DNA of 64,000 nt from Utricularia gibba (GCA_002189035.1 CM007991.1:3038001-3102000), one strand, 5' to 3'; positions 1-13,856 are shown, numbered from the stretch's first letter. Notes: generated from the letters alone by a model not told the origin. A program made the numbers and translations.

Positions 1-1055
1 TGGGGCATCACAAAGAAAGCTTATAGAAAAAGGTAAGGGATGTTTTAAAAAAATGAATATTCCATTAAATAAAGGTGAATGCCATTAAATTTTTGACAGG
101 GGCTTAAGATGATTCTACCCGCAATAAGGCTTGTGGGCCAACAGATTTCTTTAGTTCCTTCATGTGAATTCATTATCTCATCTTCATGCTCTTTCTGCAG
201 CTGAATGGCCTTCCTTTGAGAACTGGAGTCTGTAACAAGACTTGAAAATTAAGCACCAACATTAACCTTTCTTGCGGCCAACCATATCTCGGCATTATTT
301 TCACTTACTGGGAATCACAGGAAAATCACCATTACAAATTCGGTTGCTGGATGCAGCGATCCCATTTTTAATAACCTGGAACATCGAATCCACCGCAGAG
401 AAAAGAAGAATTATTCATCAAGTTCTTATGTTTACTGAACCACCATGCATCAAAACCCCGAATATAATAAAAGATACAAGTCTACAGACCAACAATTCTG
501 CACCCAATTTCAAAAACAAAGCAAAACAAAACATACGGCCAATTATAAGCCGAATGACGGCACAAACCTCCCCAGAGCATGATTCAGGAATTGTCGTACA
601 CTTCTGATTTGGCCTCAAACAACTCCCCCGACGCTTTTTGCTACTGACATTGAAGTCGGCTTCACTGATCGCAATAGCCACTCTATCTTTATTGCAATTC
701 TGCGCTCCTTTGATGCAATTCCCCTGTTGAGGAAACAATGTAGACTGAACCAGCCGCCTCCTAACCTCCCTCCCTTCCATAACCGATATAAGACCTGAAT
801 TGCAGGTGGGCACCTTCAATTCTTCAGAAAATTGCAGGTGGATTGGGCAAAAAAGGAATACTGCTTCAACTGTAGTATTGGTTATACGATTCCATGCAGA
901 GTATTATCAAATCTATGATTTATACGAATCTGGAATTTTCAGCGCTAGAAGACGGACTCTCCCGCGCCATCTAAAAAATACACAGATTTCAATCCATTCT
1001 TTTGATTCCATTCTCCTCCCTCTCAAGCAAACAAAAAGTTCCGAGCCCAGAACGA
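1..1055. other. Left-edge non-coding stretch
   Basis: No gene could be supported here. Open frames on both strands (up to about 130 codons) lack recognisable domains and read like chance frames. The right part is probably promoter and 5' UTR of the GET1-like gene; the left part may include the UTR of a gene outside the window. Confidence 0.4.
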
Positions 1056-1083
1056 TTGGGCCATAGTTAAAAGTTGGCCCAAC
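1056..1083. promoter_or_regulatory. Pair of site II (TGGGCC-type) promoter motifs
   Basis: TTGGGCC at 1056 and its inverted form GGCCCAAC at 1076 lie about 190 bp before the GET1-like start codon. TGGGCY (site II) elements are known from promoters of plant housekeeping and growth-related genes, often bound by TCP factors. Assignment to this gene rests on position only. Confidence 0.4.
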
Positions 1084-1268
1084 TATAGAATGCTATTTTT
1101 TGAAGATGAGAAAAAGAAAAAAAAGAGCTATTTTCAGGGAGGGGGTCGGAATCTCTGCATTTCCATTTCGCAACCGTGCATCCGCGAGTTTTCACGGCGT
1201 CGTTGGCGATCTTCCACCGAACAGTAGTGTATTTATTAAAGATTAAAAGGAACCGACGCAATTAAGAG

Positions 1269-2784
1269 ATGGTGGTTGAATCGTTTGCGGAAAGCGGGAA
1301 ATCATTGGCGGCGCCGGCGATTTTCCTCCTCGTGTTGGTTTTCAATGTCGGCTACAAGTATATTGAATTATGCAAGAAGAAGGTAAGTCGTGATTAGTCA
1401 TCATTTTGGTTGTAAATTTTTTAGAATACAATCGAAGTAGAGAAATTGATGATATTCAGAAGTTATCATGTGGTGGTAAGTTTCTACGGTTTATACAGTT
1501 TTGTGAGGTGTGTGATGCAGAAAATGGCGATGAGTAATTCTGATATACAACTGCAAGCAGAAATTAAAGAGCTTCTGAGGGAGGCTAATTCCTTGTCACA
1601 GTGAGTCATGGAATTTCTTCAAAGCTCACTGCAGATTGTGAATAATTTCATTTAATTTAGTTGAAGATGATAATCTAAGTACTTACTTCGCGTGTCATCA
1701 TCTAATGGAGTACATGATCAGTAATCCGTTTTGAAACTAACGAGTTTGGAATTGGAAACTAGAATTCACGTGTGTTCCTGGGGCTAGAATGCTTTCATAC
1801 GAAGAGCACAATGGCTAGGATGATGATTTTCTTACTGTGATTGTTTATCCTTCACTTCAGACCTTCAACTTTTGCACAAGCTGCAAAATTGAGAAGACAG
1901 GCAGCAGCGAAGGAGAAGGAACTTGCCAAAAGTAAGGAGCTCTTTCATGCAGTGGTTTCTCTATGTCGTTACAGACTTAGTAGCATTTGGAAATTTGTGG
2001 AGGTGGTTTTTGTTCTTCTGGAATTGCTTTAGTTTTTCCGCCTACGTAGTATGCCGATATTCATCCAATGGGCTTCCATAAGTTCAAGATTATGTTTCAA
2101 AAACATGCTAACATGAAAACCTAGGCACAGTTCTTCTGATCCTGTAATATTTGAAGACTGAGTTAATATTTTTTTCTTCTTGATGTCATGCTGTATTTAC
2201 ATTTATTGGGCATGGCCTTGCAGATCAAGAATTGCATGGGAAGGACGTAGAATCTTCATTTGGTAGATACAGGACACTTATAATGAGATCACAGGTCAGT
2301 ATCAAAGAAGTACGCCGTGTTGCCAGCATCATCCTCTGAAATTCAATAAACAATATCTGAATGTTCTCTTTGCAGATCATTACCTACATCATCCTGATTC
2401 TATGGTTTTGGCATACCCCAGTGACCACAGTATCAAATGAACTAGTAAAACCTTTGGGTAATAAGCTCTCCCATTACTATTTGCATTCCTTTTCCCATCA
2501 CTGCTAATGCTCTCCATTCTTCTCATAACCTCTCCCGTTACTTTCCAACATATTTCCAGTAATCGCCACAACACTTTGATACTCCTTTTCTGTATCAGGT
2601 GGCTGGCTGTCCTGGAAGGCAGGATCATCTCATGTTGCTGTAATATGACATATGCTTTTAAATCACTTCTTATTTTGTTCCATGGCCCTGATGGCTCATG
2701 ATAATAATGCAGGTGGGGATCATACCTTGGCTGATACTCTCCACCAGGGTTAGCATCTTCATCTGCCGTAAGGTAGGGAGCTGA
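1269..2784 (+). CDS. GET1: GET1/WRB-like tail-anchored protein insertion receptor
   Basis: Seven exons (1269-1382, 1521-1600, 1861-1931, 2224-2294, 2376-2457, 2599-2639, 2713-2784) give 176 residues. The protein has an N-terminal membrane segment (FLLVLVFNVGYKYIEL), a basic coiled-coil stretch with PSTFAQAAKLRRQAAAKEKE, and two C-terminal membrane segments (IITYIILILWFW and VGIIPWLILSTRV). The layout and the PSTFAQAAKLRR block match plant GET1, the ER-membrane receptor that with its partner takes tail-anchored proteins from the GET3 ATPase and inserts them. The coiled coil is the GET3-binding region in the family. The exon 6 donor was placed at GCT/gtaata so that HVA joins VGIIPW as in homologues; reading through instead gives an early stop. 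Length is normal for the family. Confidence 0.88.
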
Positions 2785-4050
2785 TTCATCGATCAGCAGT
2801 TACTCGAATTCCCTGTTCAATGCTTAGCTTCTCTGTCCAACCAGGCCTTGGGTTAGCTCATCCAATGGACCTCCGGCTCGAGTCGCCAAATGCGGGATTT
2901 GGATCCGTCAGCTCATGCACTTGAACTCACCTTGATCATCAGTTTTGTAGTCCATACAGATCCCATCCCAAGCCTTCTTTTTCCCGCTCTCATCCCAGTT
3001 GCTGCTCTGTCCGTGACCAAAAGCGGAAGGTTACCTCATCCCACACATCTACCTGATAAGAAGCCTGCAAATGGGAAGTACACATCAACTGGTTGGGCCA
3101 AAAAATGATCCGATAATCCCAACTTGCAAATCGTAAAAGAGTCCGGAAAATTAGTCTTTTTAACGATTAATAAAAAATGGGTTAATTCGAATTTTGATAA
3201 TCGAAAATTAGAAAGATTTAATTGGGCAATCATAATTTATGTTATCTGTTTTTCTTGATACTTAATATTCTTATATTTATTATGACATGGGAATAAAAAT
3301 AATGATTAAAAATAATACTTATACTGTTAATGAATAGTGTGTGAATATGATATTACTTTTTTTAAATAGATTATTTTATACGATAAATGAATTCATATTT
3401 ATTTAATAAAAAATTTATTACAGAAAATTTTAAAAATACACATTATTTAATATTACGTAAATTGTATAGAATATTAATTTTCAAAACAAAAATGGTGCAT
3501 TTTGTTTTTTGTGTTTTGTTTTTTCCATTAGGTGAAAAGGTCGGCTAGGGATATGATATGGGCTCCGCATCCTTTTCTGACGTGTCACGTGGGGGTGCGC
3601 CACAGAACATGATCCTCCCCTCACTGCTTTTTCCGATGTGGTTTTTCAGCTTCTGCCTTTCTACATGGGAATAGGCATAGTGCAAGCCTTGAAATTTAGT
3701 TTCGGGTATTCCGCAATGGTTACGAACGATATAAAATATATAATTAAATAGATAGATTCTCGTAATCTTATATAAAAATTATAAGATTGAGTATCGAAAA
3801 AAGGATAATATAGTGGGGGTGGTGAGAGTGGAGGGAAGGGTCCTTAGTCATGTGAGAAGTGTTGGTGCCTGCCTGCGATGGGGACAAAAGAGAGCCGAAA
3901 GGTCTCAACCCCCGGTGGATTATCAGATGCGGGTGCACCTTCAAAATCGAGCATTATTACCAGGAAAAGGTAGAATGAAGCAACACAACAGGACAAGAGA
4001 GAGAGAACTGCACCCTCGTGGGGTGTAGGGTGCGCAGAGTAGCTATCTGG
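2785..4050. other. Intergenic: convergent 3' UTRs and AT-rich DNA
   Basis: Contains the probable 3' UTR of the GET1-like gene and, at its right end, that of the LAX3-like gene on the other strand. Positions 3230-3520 are strongly AT-rich. Open frames around 2890-3108 and 3813-4028 have no recognisable domain. Confidence 0.5.
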
Positions 4051-6051
4051 TCAAAGCTTGGGGCACTGGTAGCACTTGGTGAAGAGCCCGAAGGTGTGAA
4101 CCTGGTGGACGAAGTTGATCATGCTCGCCCACCCTCCCAGTCCGAACCCAACGATGAGAACCCACACCACTACGAACATGTTGATGGAGAACAACCCCGC
4201 CCATCCTCCCAGCAGCCTGGGAGCTCTCTCCACTGCGTTCTGTGGAAGAATGGTGGCTGGTGATGATGTTCTGTAGCGAGATTGCATGTGTTGTGTACGT
4301 ACCTCTCTTGCAGAAGGCGTGGCGAAGGTGGCCATGTGTGCTAGAGCGGGAATAATGTAGACAGTGAAGCTGACGAGGAGGGATCCCACGGTTGAGTTGA
4401 TTGGGCCGAAGAAGGGGAAGATGATCGCCAGGAACCATATAGGCATCACCACGGGGAGTCTGGCCAAGGCGCGCTTGAACAAGCTCTTCGTCCCATGCAC
4501 GCCGATCAGCTTCTCCCACACCATGTACAGAGGGGTGCAGGCGAATCCAAAAGTTATGAACTGGAGGCAAAACGAGGCATGTTAGAGTAAAGCGGAAGGC
4601 CTTTTAGCAAAAAGGGAACTGTTCTTGCTTGATGAATGAGCATGAGGATGACAGCAGCGTCCCGGAAGCCGGTTCTGGGTAGCAGGGCCAATGCATTGGA
4701 TCTGTTGAGGAGCATATCCCCGAAGGCCCAGTACACGGCACTGGCAGATGGGAGGGTGATGGTTAGCACGTACACCGTGGCCATCAAATAGATTAGCTTG
4801 AACTTCTGAGGTTTCCACATCGCATGCATTACTTCCCTGAATCCACAATCTTCAGTTACAATTTCATCATCAAGCTTGAAATTCAACGGGAGAGTTTGCA
4901 GAAGCTCACACTGTGACAGCATGCCCACCAAAGGTGTAAAGGATGTTGGTAGCCCCTGTGAAATAGAGGACAGCTTTCGTGGGTCCAGAGTGCTTCACCC
5001 CTTCAACCTTTTCAGTCAAACTGAAATGGATCAGTAACATCTAAAACGCCTTTTTGAGGACATTTCAAGAATGGCGAGGAGGAGGAGGACCTGGCCATGG
5101 ATGAGAGAAGCAATGGTGAGGTACCATGCTGTATAAGTTGTCATGGTCAGGCCTAAGAATGACCAGATCCTGTAGTTGTGGAATGAAGGAATAAACACAG
5201 TTGTAGCACAGCATGCCCCGAATATGTAGGTCCAAGTTCTCTTATCAAGATTATCATTTATGTAGTAGATGTTGCTGCCATGAGAAAGAGTTTTGAAGAA
5301 ACTGTCAAGTACGGTCTCTGAATCACATTGGAGGAGGAAGTAGGCAGTGGAAGGAAGAGAAAAGAAAAAGAGAAGAAATTTCCCTCATGAAGAAGGTTCA
5401 TGAAAAAAGTGCTACCTTGCACATGCAATGAGCTGAATCACTGATCCGAAGAGAAGAAAAGTGCAGTTGAAGAAGAGGCCTACGTTTCTCCAGTGCTTCC
5501 CCAGAAGCCCATCTAGAACTTCGAACCACTGTACCAACATAAAATTTCTCTCAACAACTGGATAAAGAAATTGGATGTTGTAGTGGCAAGGGATGAACAA
5601 GAACTACCTGAATGACATGATTTCTGAAATCAACCTTCTCTCTCTCCTTCCTGGTTCTGTACTCAATGTAAAGAACGCTGATAAGATAGGCAGTCCAGCT
5701 GCCCATCATCGCGTAGAACAGCTGAAAGACAATCCCAGAAACCAACCCAAGTTGAGAGAAAGAATAAGGAAGTGTGAGCAGCACTTGAGCAACCTGCAAT
5801 TCAGAAACAAGAACACATGGGAAGATAATGTGTTAAAAGTTATCCATCCATATATTCATGTAAGAAAACTATTTGCAGCTAACCTGATTAGAAGCACAGC
5901 TGAACCATGCATCATATACAGAGCCACCATGCCAAAGAATCTTTGACAGTTTGCTTTTGAGATTCCCAGATTTTCTGCCAGATGCTCCCTCGTTGCCTTC
6001 CATTTCCACATAGTTTCCCGCTACTATAGTCTCCACCCTTTCTGAAGCCAT
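4051..6051 (-). CDS. LAX3: AUX1/LAX-family auxin influx carrier, LAX3-like
   Basis: Eight exons (6051-5884, 5793-5608, 5528-5416, 5274-5091, 5007-4910, 4836-4629, 4560-4303, 4239-4051) encode 467 residues, the usual LAX length. These proton-coupled plasma-membrane permeases of the AAAP family import indole-3-acetic acid. Seen in the sequence are the family blocks WHGGSVYDAWFSCASNQ, YRTRKEREKV, WFEVLDGLLGKHWRNVG, TGATNILYTFGGHAVT, LPSASAVYWAFGD and FGLFTKCYQCP, with about eleven membrane segments. PRTGFRDAAVILMLIHQ and ENAVERAPRLLGGW resemble LAX3 more than AUX1 or LAX2. Two introns are unusual: one starts with GC (4628-4561), and the last (4302-4240) is 63 bp, in frame and stop-free. No frame damage is visible. 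Confidence 0.92.
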
Positions 6052-7320
6052 AGAGTATCGACTGCAAGGGAAAAAAACCGACTCTTATCTTAAAGTGCTT
6101 GCACATGTGCACATTATAAAGACCATTTCCACAAAAGAAAGACTGTGTCATGACCCGCCAGCCTATTTTTTCTCAACTTAAATTAACTCCATGTCCTTTT
6201 CGATAATTATTTATGGAGGAGGACAAACCACACGTCCAACCATGAACATGAGAAGATTTTCGATATAGGAATCCAGCTAACATTCAAAAACCTGATATTC
6301 AAAAACCTGATAATACAATGAGGTCAGTTGGCCAAGAATAGCCTACTTGGAATTTTGAAACAAAGAGCTAATGATATACTGGATCCTTAGAAGCATCCAA
6401 AATGTATACCCAATGAAGGTAACCAGAAGAAGGATAGAAGAGCAAAGCATGAACAGAAAATCAGATGGGCAACCCAACTTGGTTTCCACGTGTTGATTAA
6501 TAGCAGCATAACGTCATTTAAAACTAGAACAACTACATTATACTATTAGGAAAGCACTTCCACTTCACCTAGCCTCGTACTATGCATCTTTTCAAAAGCA
6601 CTTCCACCTCAATACTATAATGAATTTGCCAAAGTATGAATAATTAAAAACAAACAGAGTTTCCATGATACTGAAATCTAATCACATTCCATCGGTTGCA
6701 TAATAGAAGGCATAAAATTTTAATCTGTATAAACATGAACAGGGAGCGACAGCTTACAATCTGTGTTCGTTTGGAACAATAATCATCAACGAATAATATG
6801 GGATTAGTTACACCAAAGTGAGTAGACAGCTTCTGTATTGCAAAGTATGAGTAACTTTTTACTCATATTGCCCACGGAGCAAGACAGGCAACAAAAGAAA
6901 GGCGCGTGATCTCACACTAACACCAGAATCACGCCTCATTGCTAGAAAGCAGCAGACATGGAATTCAACATTTGACCAACTTAAAGCCAGTCCCAGGGCC
7001 AGCTAACACTTTCTTGAGATGGTGTTCAACGAGCAGGTGAATAAAGTTATGATTGAACCCCTGTGCAAGAGTGATTCAGGGATTCTTTTTGAACAATGCT
7101 CCCGAGGCTTTAACAAGAGTATTCCTTTCGACCAGAACAGCATGTTTCTAGAGTATAAAGATATAGCATCCAGTTAGATCAATCTAAACCAGTTCATTAT
7201 GTATACGATTCAATATGCCAACCATTAAACAACTTATAAGAAATACAAGACAGCCCATTCGAAATGCAGTGCAATACATTTGGTAGCGCAGGATATACAA
7301 ACAAAGGGCCCAACACCGGT
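6052..7320. other. Intergenic: LAX3-like promoter and 3' UTR of the next gene
   Basis: No coding frame with recognisable content. The left part is upstream of the LAX3-like start and should hold its promoter and 5' UTR; the right end is 3' UTR of the HMA-like gene. I saw no clear auxin-response palindrome. Confidence 0.45.
6282..6311. repeat. Two perfect 15-bp tandem units
   Basis: ATTCAAAAACCTGAT occurs twice back to back (6282-6296, 6297-6311) in the region upstream of the LAX3-like gene. It looks like a simple slippage duplication. Confidence 0.8.
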
Positions 7321-8042
7321 TCAGTAGAGTGGGGGAGGCTGGTAGTAGTTGTTGAACGGCAGATGACGAACGGGTGGATGGGGGTGAAGATGCCAAGCAG
7401 GTGGCGGCGGAGGCGGAGGCGGGGGATACAGATAATGAGGGAATGGGGGAGGAAAACCTGCAGTGGAAACGTACTCGGAGGGCTTCGGCTTTTCGCTTTC
7501 TGTTGGTGCTGGCATAATAAGATTGTTCGAGCATTGCCCATATTGAAACCATTGAAGCTCTAGTCTTCTCCAGTATCCCAGTCTATTCAAGAGAATTCTC
7601 GGGTTCGCTATTCCGGATATCTCCACTACCCCGTTTTTGTCCATCTTGAATCGGGCTCCTGTGATTGAATCAATCACTTTCAGAGCTCATTGCGCGTTTT
7701 CAAACAATAAAAAAACAGACACGCTCCTACCCTGAAATCTCTTCGCAACGGATTGCAGAGCGTTTTGCCATCCTACTACGCGAGGATTCACTTTGACAAC
7801 TACGGTCTTGATGTTGAAGAACACCCCACAACATCATCAGGAAACAAATATACAGCAAGCAGATAAAATGAATGATAACTAACCACGAAGGCTTGTTCTT
7901 CATGCACCCCAGGCGACCGGTCCAGGGGAAACGCCAGCGCTGAGCAAAGCTTGTCACACACAACTGTTAACCCGTTAAGGATCTTCCTACCTATTTTCAT
8001 CTTCTTGTAACGCATTTTTGGTGGCTGGAATGTGAAACCCAT
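7321..8042 (-). CDS. HMA-like fold protein with proline-rich tail (HIPP-related)
   Basis: Three exons (8042-7884, 7806-7731, 7658-7321) give 190 residues. The middle has the beta-alpha-beta-beta-alpha-beta pattern of heavy-metal-associated domains: TVVVKVNPR, a helix WQNALQSVAKRFQG, then ARFKMDKNGVVEISG and IANPRILLNRLG. The tail is proline-rich (FPPPFPHYLYPPP and more) and ends in QPPPLY. Plant HMA proteins with such tails bind metals or act as chaperones and protein adaptors. Here no CxxC metal-binding pair is visible, so metal binding is doubtful, and the tail lacks a CaaX isoprenylation box, so it is not a standard HIPP. The first exon (MGFTFQPPKMRYKKMK) is placed by frame continuity only and is the weakest part. 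Upstream, 8043 onward is shared with the PPR promoter. Confidence 0.5.
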
Positions 8043-8985
8043 CACTCACAAAACTTCCTTTGAACTAACTGAGGGGGGAGAAGAGCATATTAATAAATGA
8101 TGATCGGAATCTTTAACATGGAAATGATTCCGAGAGATTTTCCGTTTACAATCACAATTTTGAAGTTTAATGCGTGTATCCCGTACTGAACTGGAGAAAA
8201 ATTGGCATATCTTCCTCCCAAAGAAAAAGGAGATGATACCGTCCATCAATTGAGCTCGCAATCGCAGCGCAGGCACCGCCGGCGCCGGCGCCAGCATACC
8301 ATACTCCATGAGGCCCATGGTGGGCTTTCGTAGTCGAGGTGGTGTGGGCCTCAAGCCCAATTACATATTAAAGTATCTGGGCAAGTGCTACTTTACTTTA
8401 GGCTTGGAGTTATTATTTCCAGCCCAACTTGTGCTTCCAACGAAACACTGACGTCCGGCCCATGCAGGTTTGCAGCTCCCCTTCACTCGCCAACTATGGC
8501 GGAAACCCTAGACCCGATTGAGCCGGATTCCTCCTGCCTCGGCTCCTTTCTCGAGATGCCAACGTCATCACTGGCATGTTCAATCATTTCGCTGGTTCCG
8601 CAATCCAGATTTCTTGAGGTTGTTTTAGGAGTTGATAAAGAAATCAACTTTTGATATCGGTGGTAGGCGCGGAGCTTCTCGCTGGCGCACTGTTTTCTGT
8701 AGCAAACAAGATGCTGATGAACTACTCCTGTTGCCTAAGTAAATCCCAGCATCCAGCAATTCGATACGTGATCGCATTGTGTTGGCTAATCTATTTATCT
8801 AACTCCGTCATAGAACGGGTTTGCTCCCGTATGCGCCTCTCCTCTATCTCTATTCGCTTATCTTCGTATGAAATGCTTATGTGCATTAGGCCTCATTCTG
8901 GTCTGAGAACAGGCTCAAGGGACTAATCAATACCCATAAGCCTTCCTTTTCTTTGAAAGGTGGATTTGGGTCAAGGACTGGTTAA
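8043..8985. promoter_or_regulatory. Divergent intergenic region with site II motifs and a telo-box
   Basis: Lies between the starts of the HMA-like gene (-) and the PPR gene (+). TGGGCC at 8345 and GGCCCA at 8457 are site II elements, and AAACCCTA near 8505 is a telo-box, a common pair in promoters of plant nuclear genes for organelle and translation proteins. A short frame beginning MAETLDPIEPDSSC sits at about 8496; it has no known domain and may be an upstream ORF of the PPR transcript. Confidence 0.45.
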
Positions 8986-11220
8986 ATGAATTGTTCATCC
9001 ACTAGACTGCTATATTTTTTGAGATATCCCACGGCTGTTATATCTAGCTCTCAAGCCAAACAGTTACATGCTCATTTTATCAAAGCAAAAGGATCAAGAG
9101 CTTCATTTGATAATTTTGCTAGTGTCATTCTGTCGTTGTACGCCAAATTTAATCTTTTAACGGACTCCCTTTTACTATTTAATGCCTTACAGTCACCTCC
9201 CTCTTCCAAGGCCTGGAAATCCATGATCAGATGTTGTGCATCGACTGGAGACTTTGTGGAGTCCATGAGTTTTTTCAAGAGAATGGTGGCAGCTGGGAAG
9301 ATACCTGACAAGAATGTTTTCCCCTCATTGCTGAAAACTTCTGCACATCTAAAGCACTTGAGCCTAGGAGAGTCGGTGCATGGCTGTGCCATCAAGCTTG
9401 GGTTGGATTCTGACCTCTTTACTGGGAATTCATTGATGAGCATGTATGGGCGATTGGATTCATTGCGCGTTGCCAACATAACTGACGATGGCTCACAATT
9501 GAAGCTTTCACCAACTGGAAGTCAGTTGGTGCCTGTTGATAAGGAAGTCATCTTGCGTGGTACTTTGGGGAGACAGTTGGATTATATCCCTGAGATGAGA
9601 GCAATGTTTGGTAGTTCAGAGGATAGAACACCAACAGCAGCTTTTCCTGGGGATTCTGTAACCAAAGTTTTTGAATCCATGCCAGTTAGAGATGTTGTCT
9701 CGTGGAACACTGTAATTGCAGGATATGTGGAACGTCGCATGTACAGTGAAGCTTTGTCAAGTGTGAGGGGTATGGGAAAGGCGGGAATGAAGCCTGATTC
9801 TTATACTCTGTCTAGTATTCTTCCCATTATTGCTCTTTCCGCTGATGTCTTGAAAGGAAAAGAGGTTCATGGATACGCAGTTAGACATAAATATGACAAA
9901 GACGTATTCATTGGAAGTAGTTTGATTGACATGTACTCAAATTGTTCAAGGATCAATGATTCACATGCAGTCTTCCACCAATCCTCTCAAAAGGACAGCG
10001 TCTCTTGGAACGCAATGATAGCATCTTGTGTCCAGAATGGAAAGTTCTATGATGGATTAAAAGTGTTCAGGGATATGATATTGGCTAATGTCAAGCCTGT
10101 AGCAGTTTCATTTTCAAGTGTTCTTCCAGCTTGTGCACAGTTGAGCACAGTGTCTTTAGGTAAGCAGCTTCACGACTACATAATCCGGCATGGCTTTGAT
10201 GCCAATATGTTTGTTGCAAGCTCTCTAATTGATATGTATGCTAAGTGTGGTAACCTGAAGATTGCAAGATGGCTTTTCAACAGGATGGAGTATCGAGATA
10301 CAGTTTCATGGACAGCCATCGTAATGGCGTATGCATCACATGGTCATGGTCATGAAGCGATTTCCCTCTTCAATCAGATGCAGATGGAGGGAGTAAAACC
10401 CAATTCTGGCTCCTTTCTTGCTGTTTTAACAGCTTGCAGCTATGCTGGATTTGTGGACGAAGGTTGGAAGTATTTTCATGGTATGACTCGGGACTATGGT
10501 ATCTCTCCAGGCGTAGAACACGTTGCCTGCATCTCAGATCTTCTTGGACGAGCTGGGAAGTTAGAAGAAGCATATGAATTTATCACTGCATCCCCTATCC
10601 AAACGGGAGCCACTTGGTCTACCTTGTTGTCTGCATGCAGAGTCCACAAGAATGTTGAACTTGCTGAAAAGGTTTCCAAACAAATGCTCATGATTGACCC
10701 TGACTACGCGAGCGTGTACATCCTCTTAGCCAATGCTTATGTTGCCGTCGGCAGATGGAAGGATGCTGCAAAGTTGAGAAAGAGCATGAAAAAGAAAGGG
10801 GTGAAGAAGAGCTTAGCTTGCACCTGGATTGAAGTGAAAAGCAAGGTACATGTTTTCATATCTGGAGACGAAAGCCACCCGGAATATACAGCAATCAAAG
10901 AAACACTAGAAGATATCATGCAAAGGATCGAAGCCCAGGGGTACATCCCGGACACTGGTGCTGTCCTGCATGATGTCGATGAGGAGGAGAAGGGACAGTT
11001 GCTGTCTGCTCATAGTGAACGGATTGCTATTGCATTTGGGGTGATGAGTACCCCAGAAGGGACCACAATTCGAATGAGTAAGAATCTCAGGGTGTGTGTG
11101 GACTGCCACAGTGCCTCCAAGTACATGTCTAAGATATTAAAAAGGGAGATCATTGTTCGAGATCTCACCAGATATCACCATTTCAAGGATGGCAGTTGCT
11201 CCTGTGGAGACTACTGGTGA
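8986..11220 (+). CDS. PLS-class pentatricopeptide repeat protein with DYW deaminase domain
   Basis: A single exon of 744 residues. An array of PPR motifs (for example VSWNTVIAGYV, DVFIGSSLIDMYS, DTVSWTAIVMAYASHGHGHEA) is followed by E and E+ motifs and a C-terminal DYW domain. The deaminase residues are visible: HSE at about 676, CVDC at about 704-707, and the ending CSCGDYW. Such proteins act in mitochondria or plastids, bind RNA one base per repeat, and usually edit a specific C to U. It closely resembles Arabidopsis At3g23330. The N-terminus (MNCSSTRLLYFLRYPTAV) is plausible as a short targeting peptide, but the organelle cannot be told. A linker of about 70 residues rich in S, T and D interrupts the repeats at 165-230, as in the Arabidopsis protein. 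Its stop lies 257 bp from that of the convergent MPK6-like gene. Confidence 0.93.
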   Translation: MNCSSTRLLYFLRYPTAVISSSQAKQLHAHFIKAKGSRASFDNFASVILSLYAKFNLLTDSLLLFNALQSPPSSKAWKSMIRCCASTGDFVESMSFFKRMVAAGKIPDKNVFPSLLKTSAHLKHLSLGESVHGCAIKLGLDSDLFTGNSLMSMYGRLDSLRVANITDDGSQLKLSPTGSQLVPVDKEVILRGTLGRQLDYIPEMRAMFGSSEDRTPTAAFPGDSVTKVFESMPVRDVVSWNTVIAGYVERRMYSEALSSVRGMGKAGMKPDSYTLSSILPIIALSADVLKGKEVHGYAVRHKYDKDVFIGSSLIDMYSNCSRINDSHAVFHQSSQKDSVSWNAMIASCVQNGKFYDGLKVFRDMILANVKPVAVSFSSVLPACAQLSTVSLGKQLHDYIIRHGFDANMFVASSLIDMYAKCGNLKIARWLFNRMEYRDTVSWTAIVMAYASHGHGHEAISLFNQMQMEGVKPNSGSFLAVLTACSYAGFVDEGWKYFHGMTRDYGISPGVEHVACISDLLGRAGKLEEAYEFITASPIQTGATWSTLLSACRVHKNVELAEKVSKQMLMIDPDYASVYILLANAYVAVGRWKDAAKLRKSMKKKGVKKSLACTWIEVKSKVHVFISGDESHPEYTAIKETLEDIMQRIEAQGYIPDTGAVLHDVDEEEKGQLLSAHSERIAIAFGVMSTPEGTTIRMSKNLRVCVDCHSASKYMSKILKREIIVRDLTRYHHFKDGSCSCGDYW

Positions 11221-11477
11221 AGCCTGTAAAGCTACAGAGAGTTCTCCGTTTTAGGTTCAACTCAGTTCATCAAAACCCAGCCAAGGAGCAAGCTCAAACA
11301 ACAGTAGAGACGCCACACAGCTACCTAAGTCGCCTTTCTAGGCATCAAACCATCACTATAAGAAGCGTGATGGGACACGAGCTGAACATGGAACAAAGCC
11401 CATCTTCGGTTTTGGGATGATAGTACAGGGAACAAATATGTGCCACACTGCTATTACCAAACTGATGCACCTGTTCC
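11221..11477. other. Short convergent 3' region
   Basis: Only 257 bp separate the PPR stop (+) from the MPK6-like stop (-). The 3' UTRs must be short or overlap as antisense. No other feature is visible. Confidence 0.6.
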
Positions 11478-13422
<1,945 letters not shown>

Positions 13423-13856
13423 TTCTCCCGTATAGTATGGGGTCGAGCGATCGAAAATAAAGAACCTGAACCCAAGTTGCCCATTTTATATTAAGTGATC
13501 TGTATTTCACTGAAGCTGCTATCCCCCAAGTTGCCGGCATGAAACCAGTGACATTAGAAGATGAGTTACATTCAGATCCTGCAACATATAAAACAAGCTT
13601 CTCACTGAGGGCTTGTGCTCAGGAGGTTCCGTTCGTTTCTGTGTTCACCAATTTGTAAAGCTCTCACACTTGCCAATACCCATCATCACAATTCAACTAC
13701 AAGCTTTGTGAAAGGAATAAGAATGTGGTAAGGAAAACCGGGAAGAACGAATGACAATATAGACATGGCTGTGTATACAAACGAATGTGCTAATATCCTG
13801 CTCATTTTTTGGGCCTTCCTGTCTTCTGCTTCTTACCTTCCAGGATTCATTGCTCA
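13423..13856. other. Spacer between MEKK1-like stop and MPK6-like start
   Basis: This 434 bp must hold the MEKK1-like 3' UTR and the MPK6-like promoter and 5' UTR, both on the minus strand. No distinct motif was identified. Confidence 0.5.

Noticed and set aside
272-819. Overlapping open frames on both strands at the left edge
   Set aside because: No domain, no family likeness, no splice context; typical chance frames.
9072-11109. Antisense frames opposite the PPR gene
   Set aside because: The plus strand is a full DYW-type PPR protein; the reverse frames have no domains.
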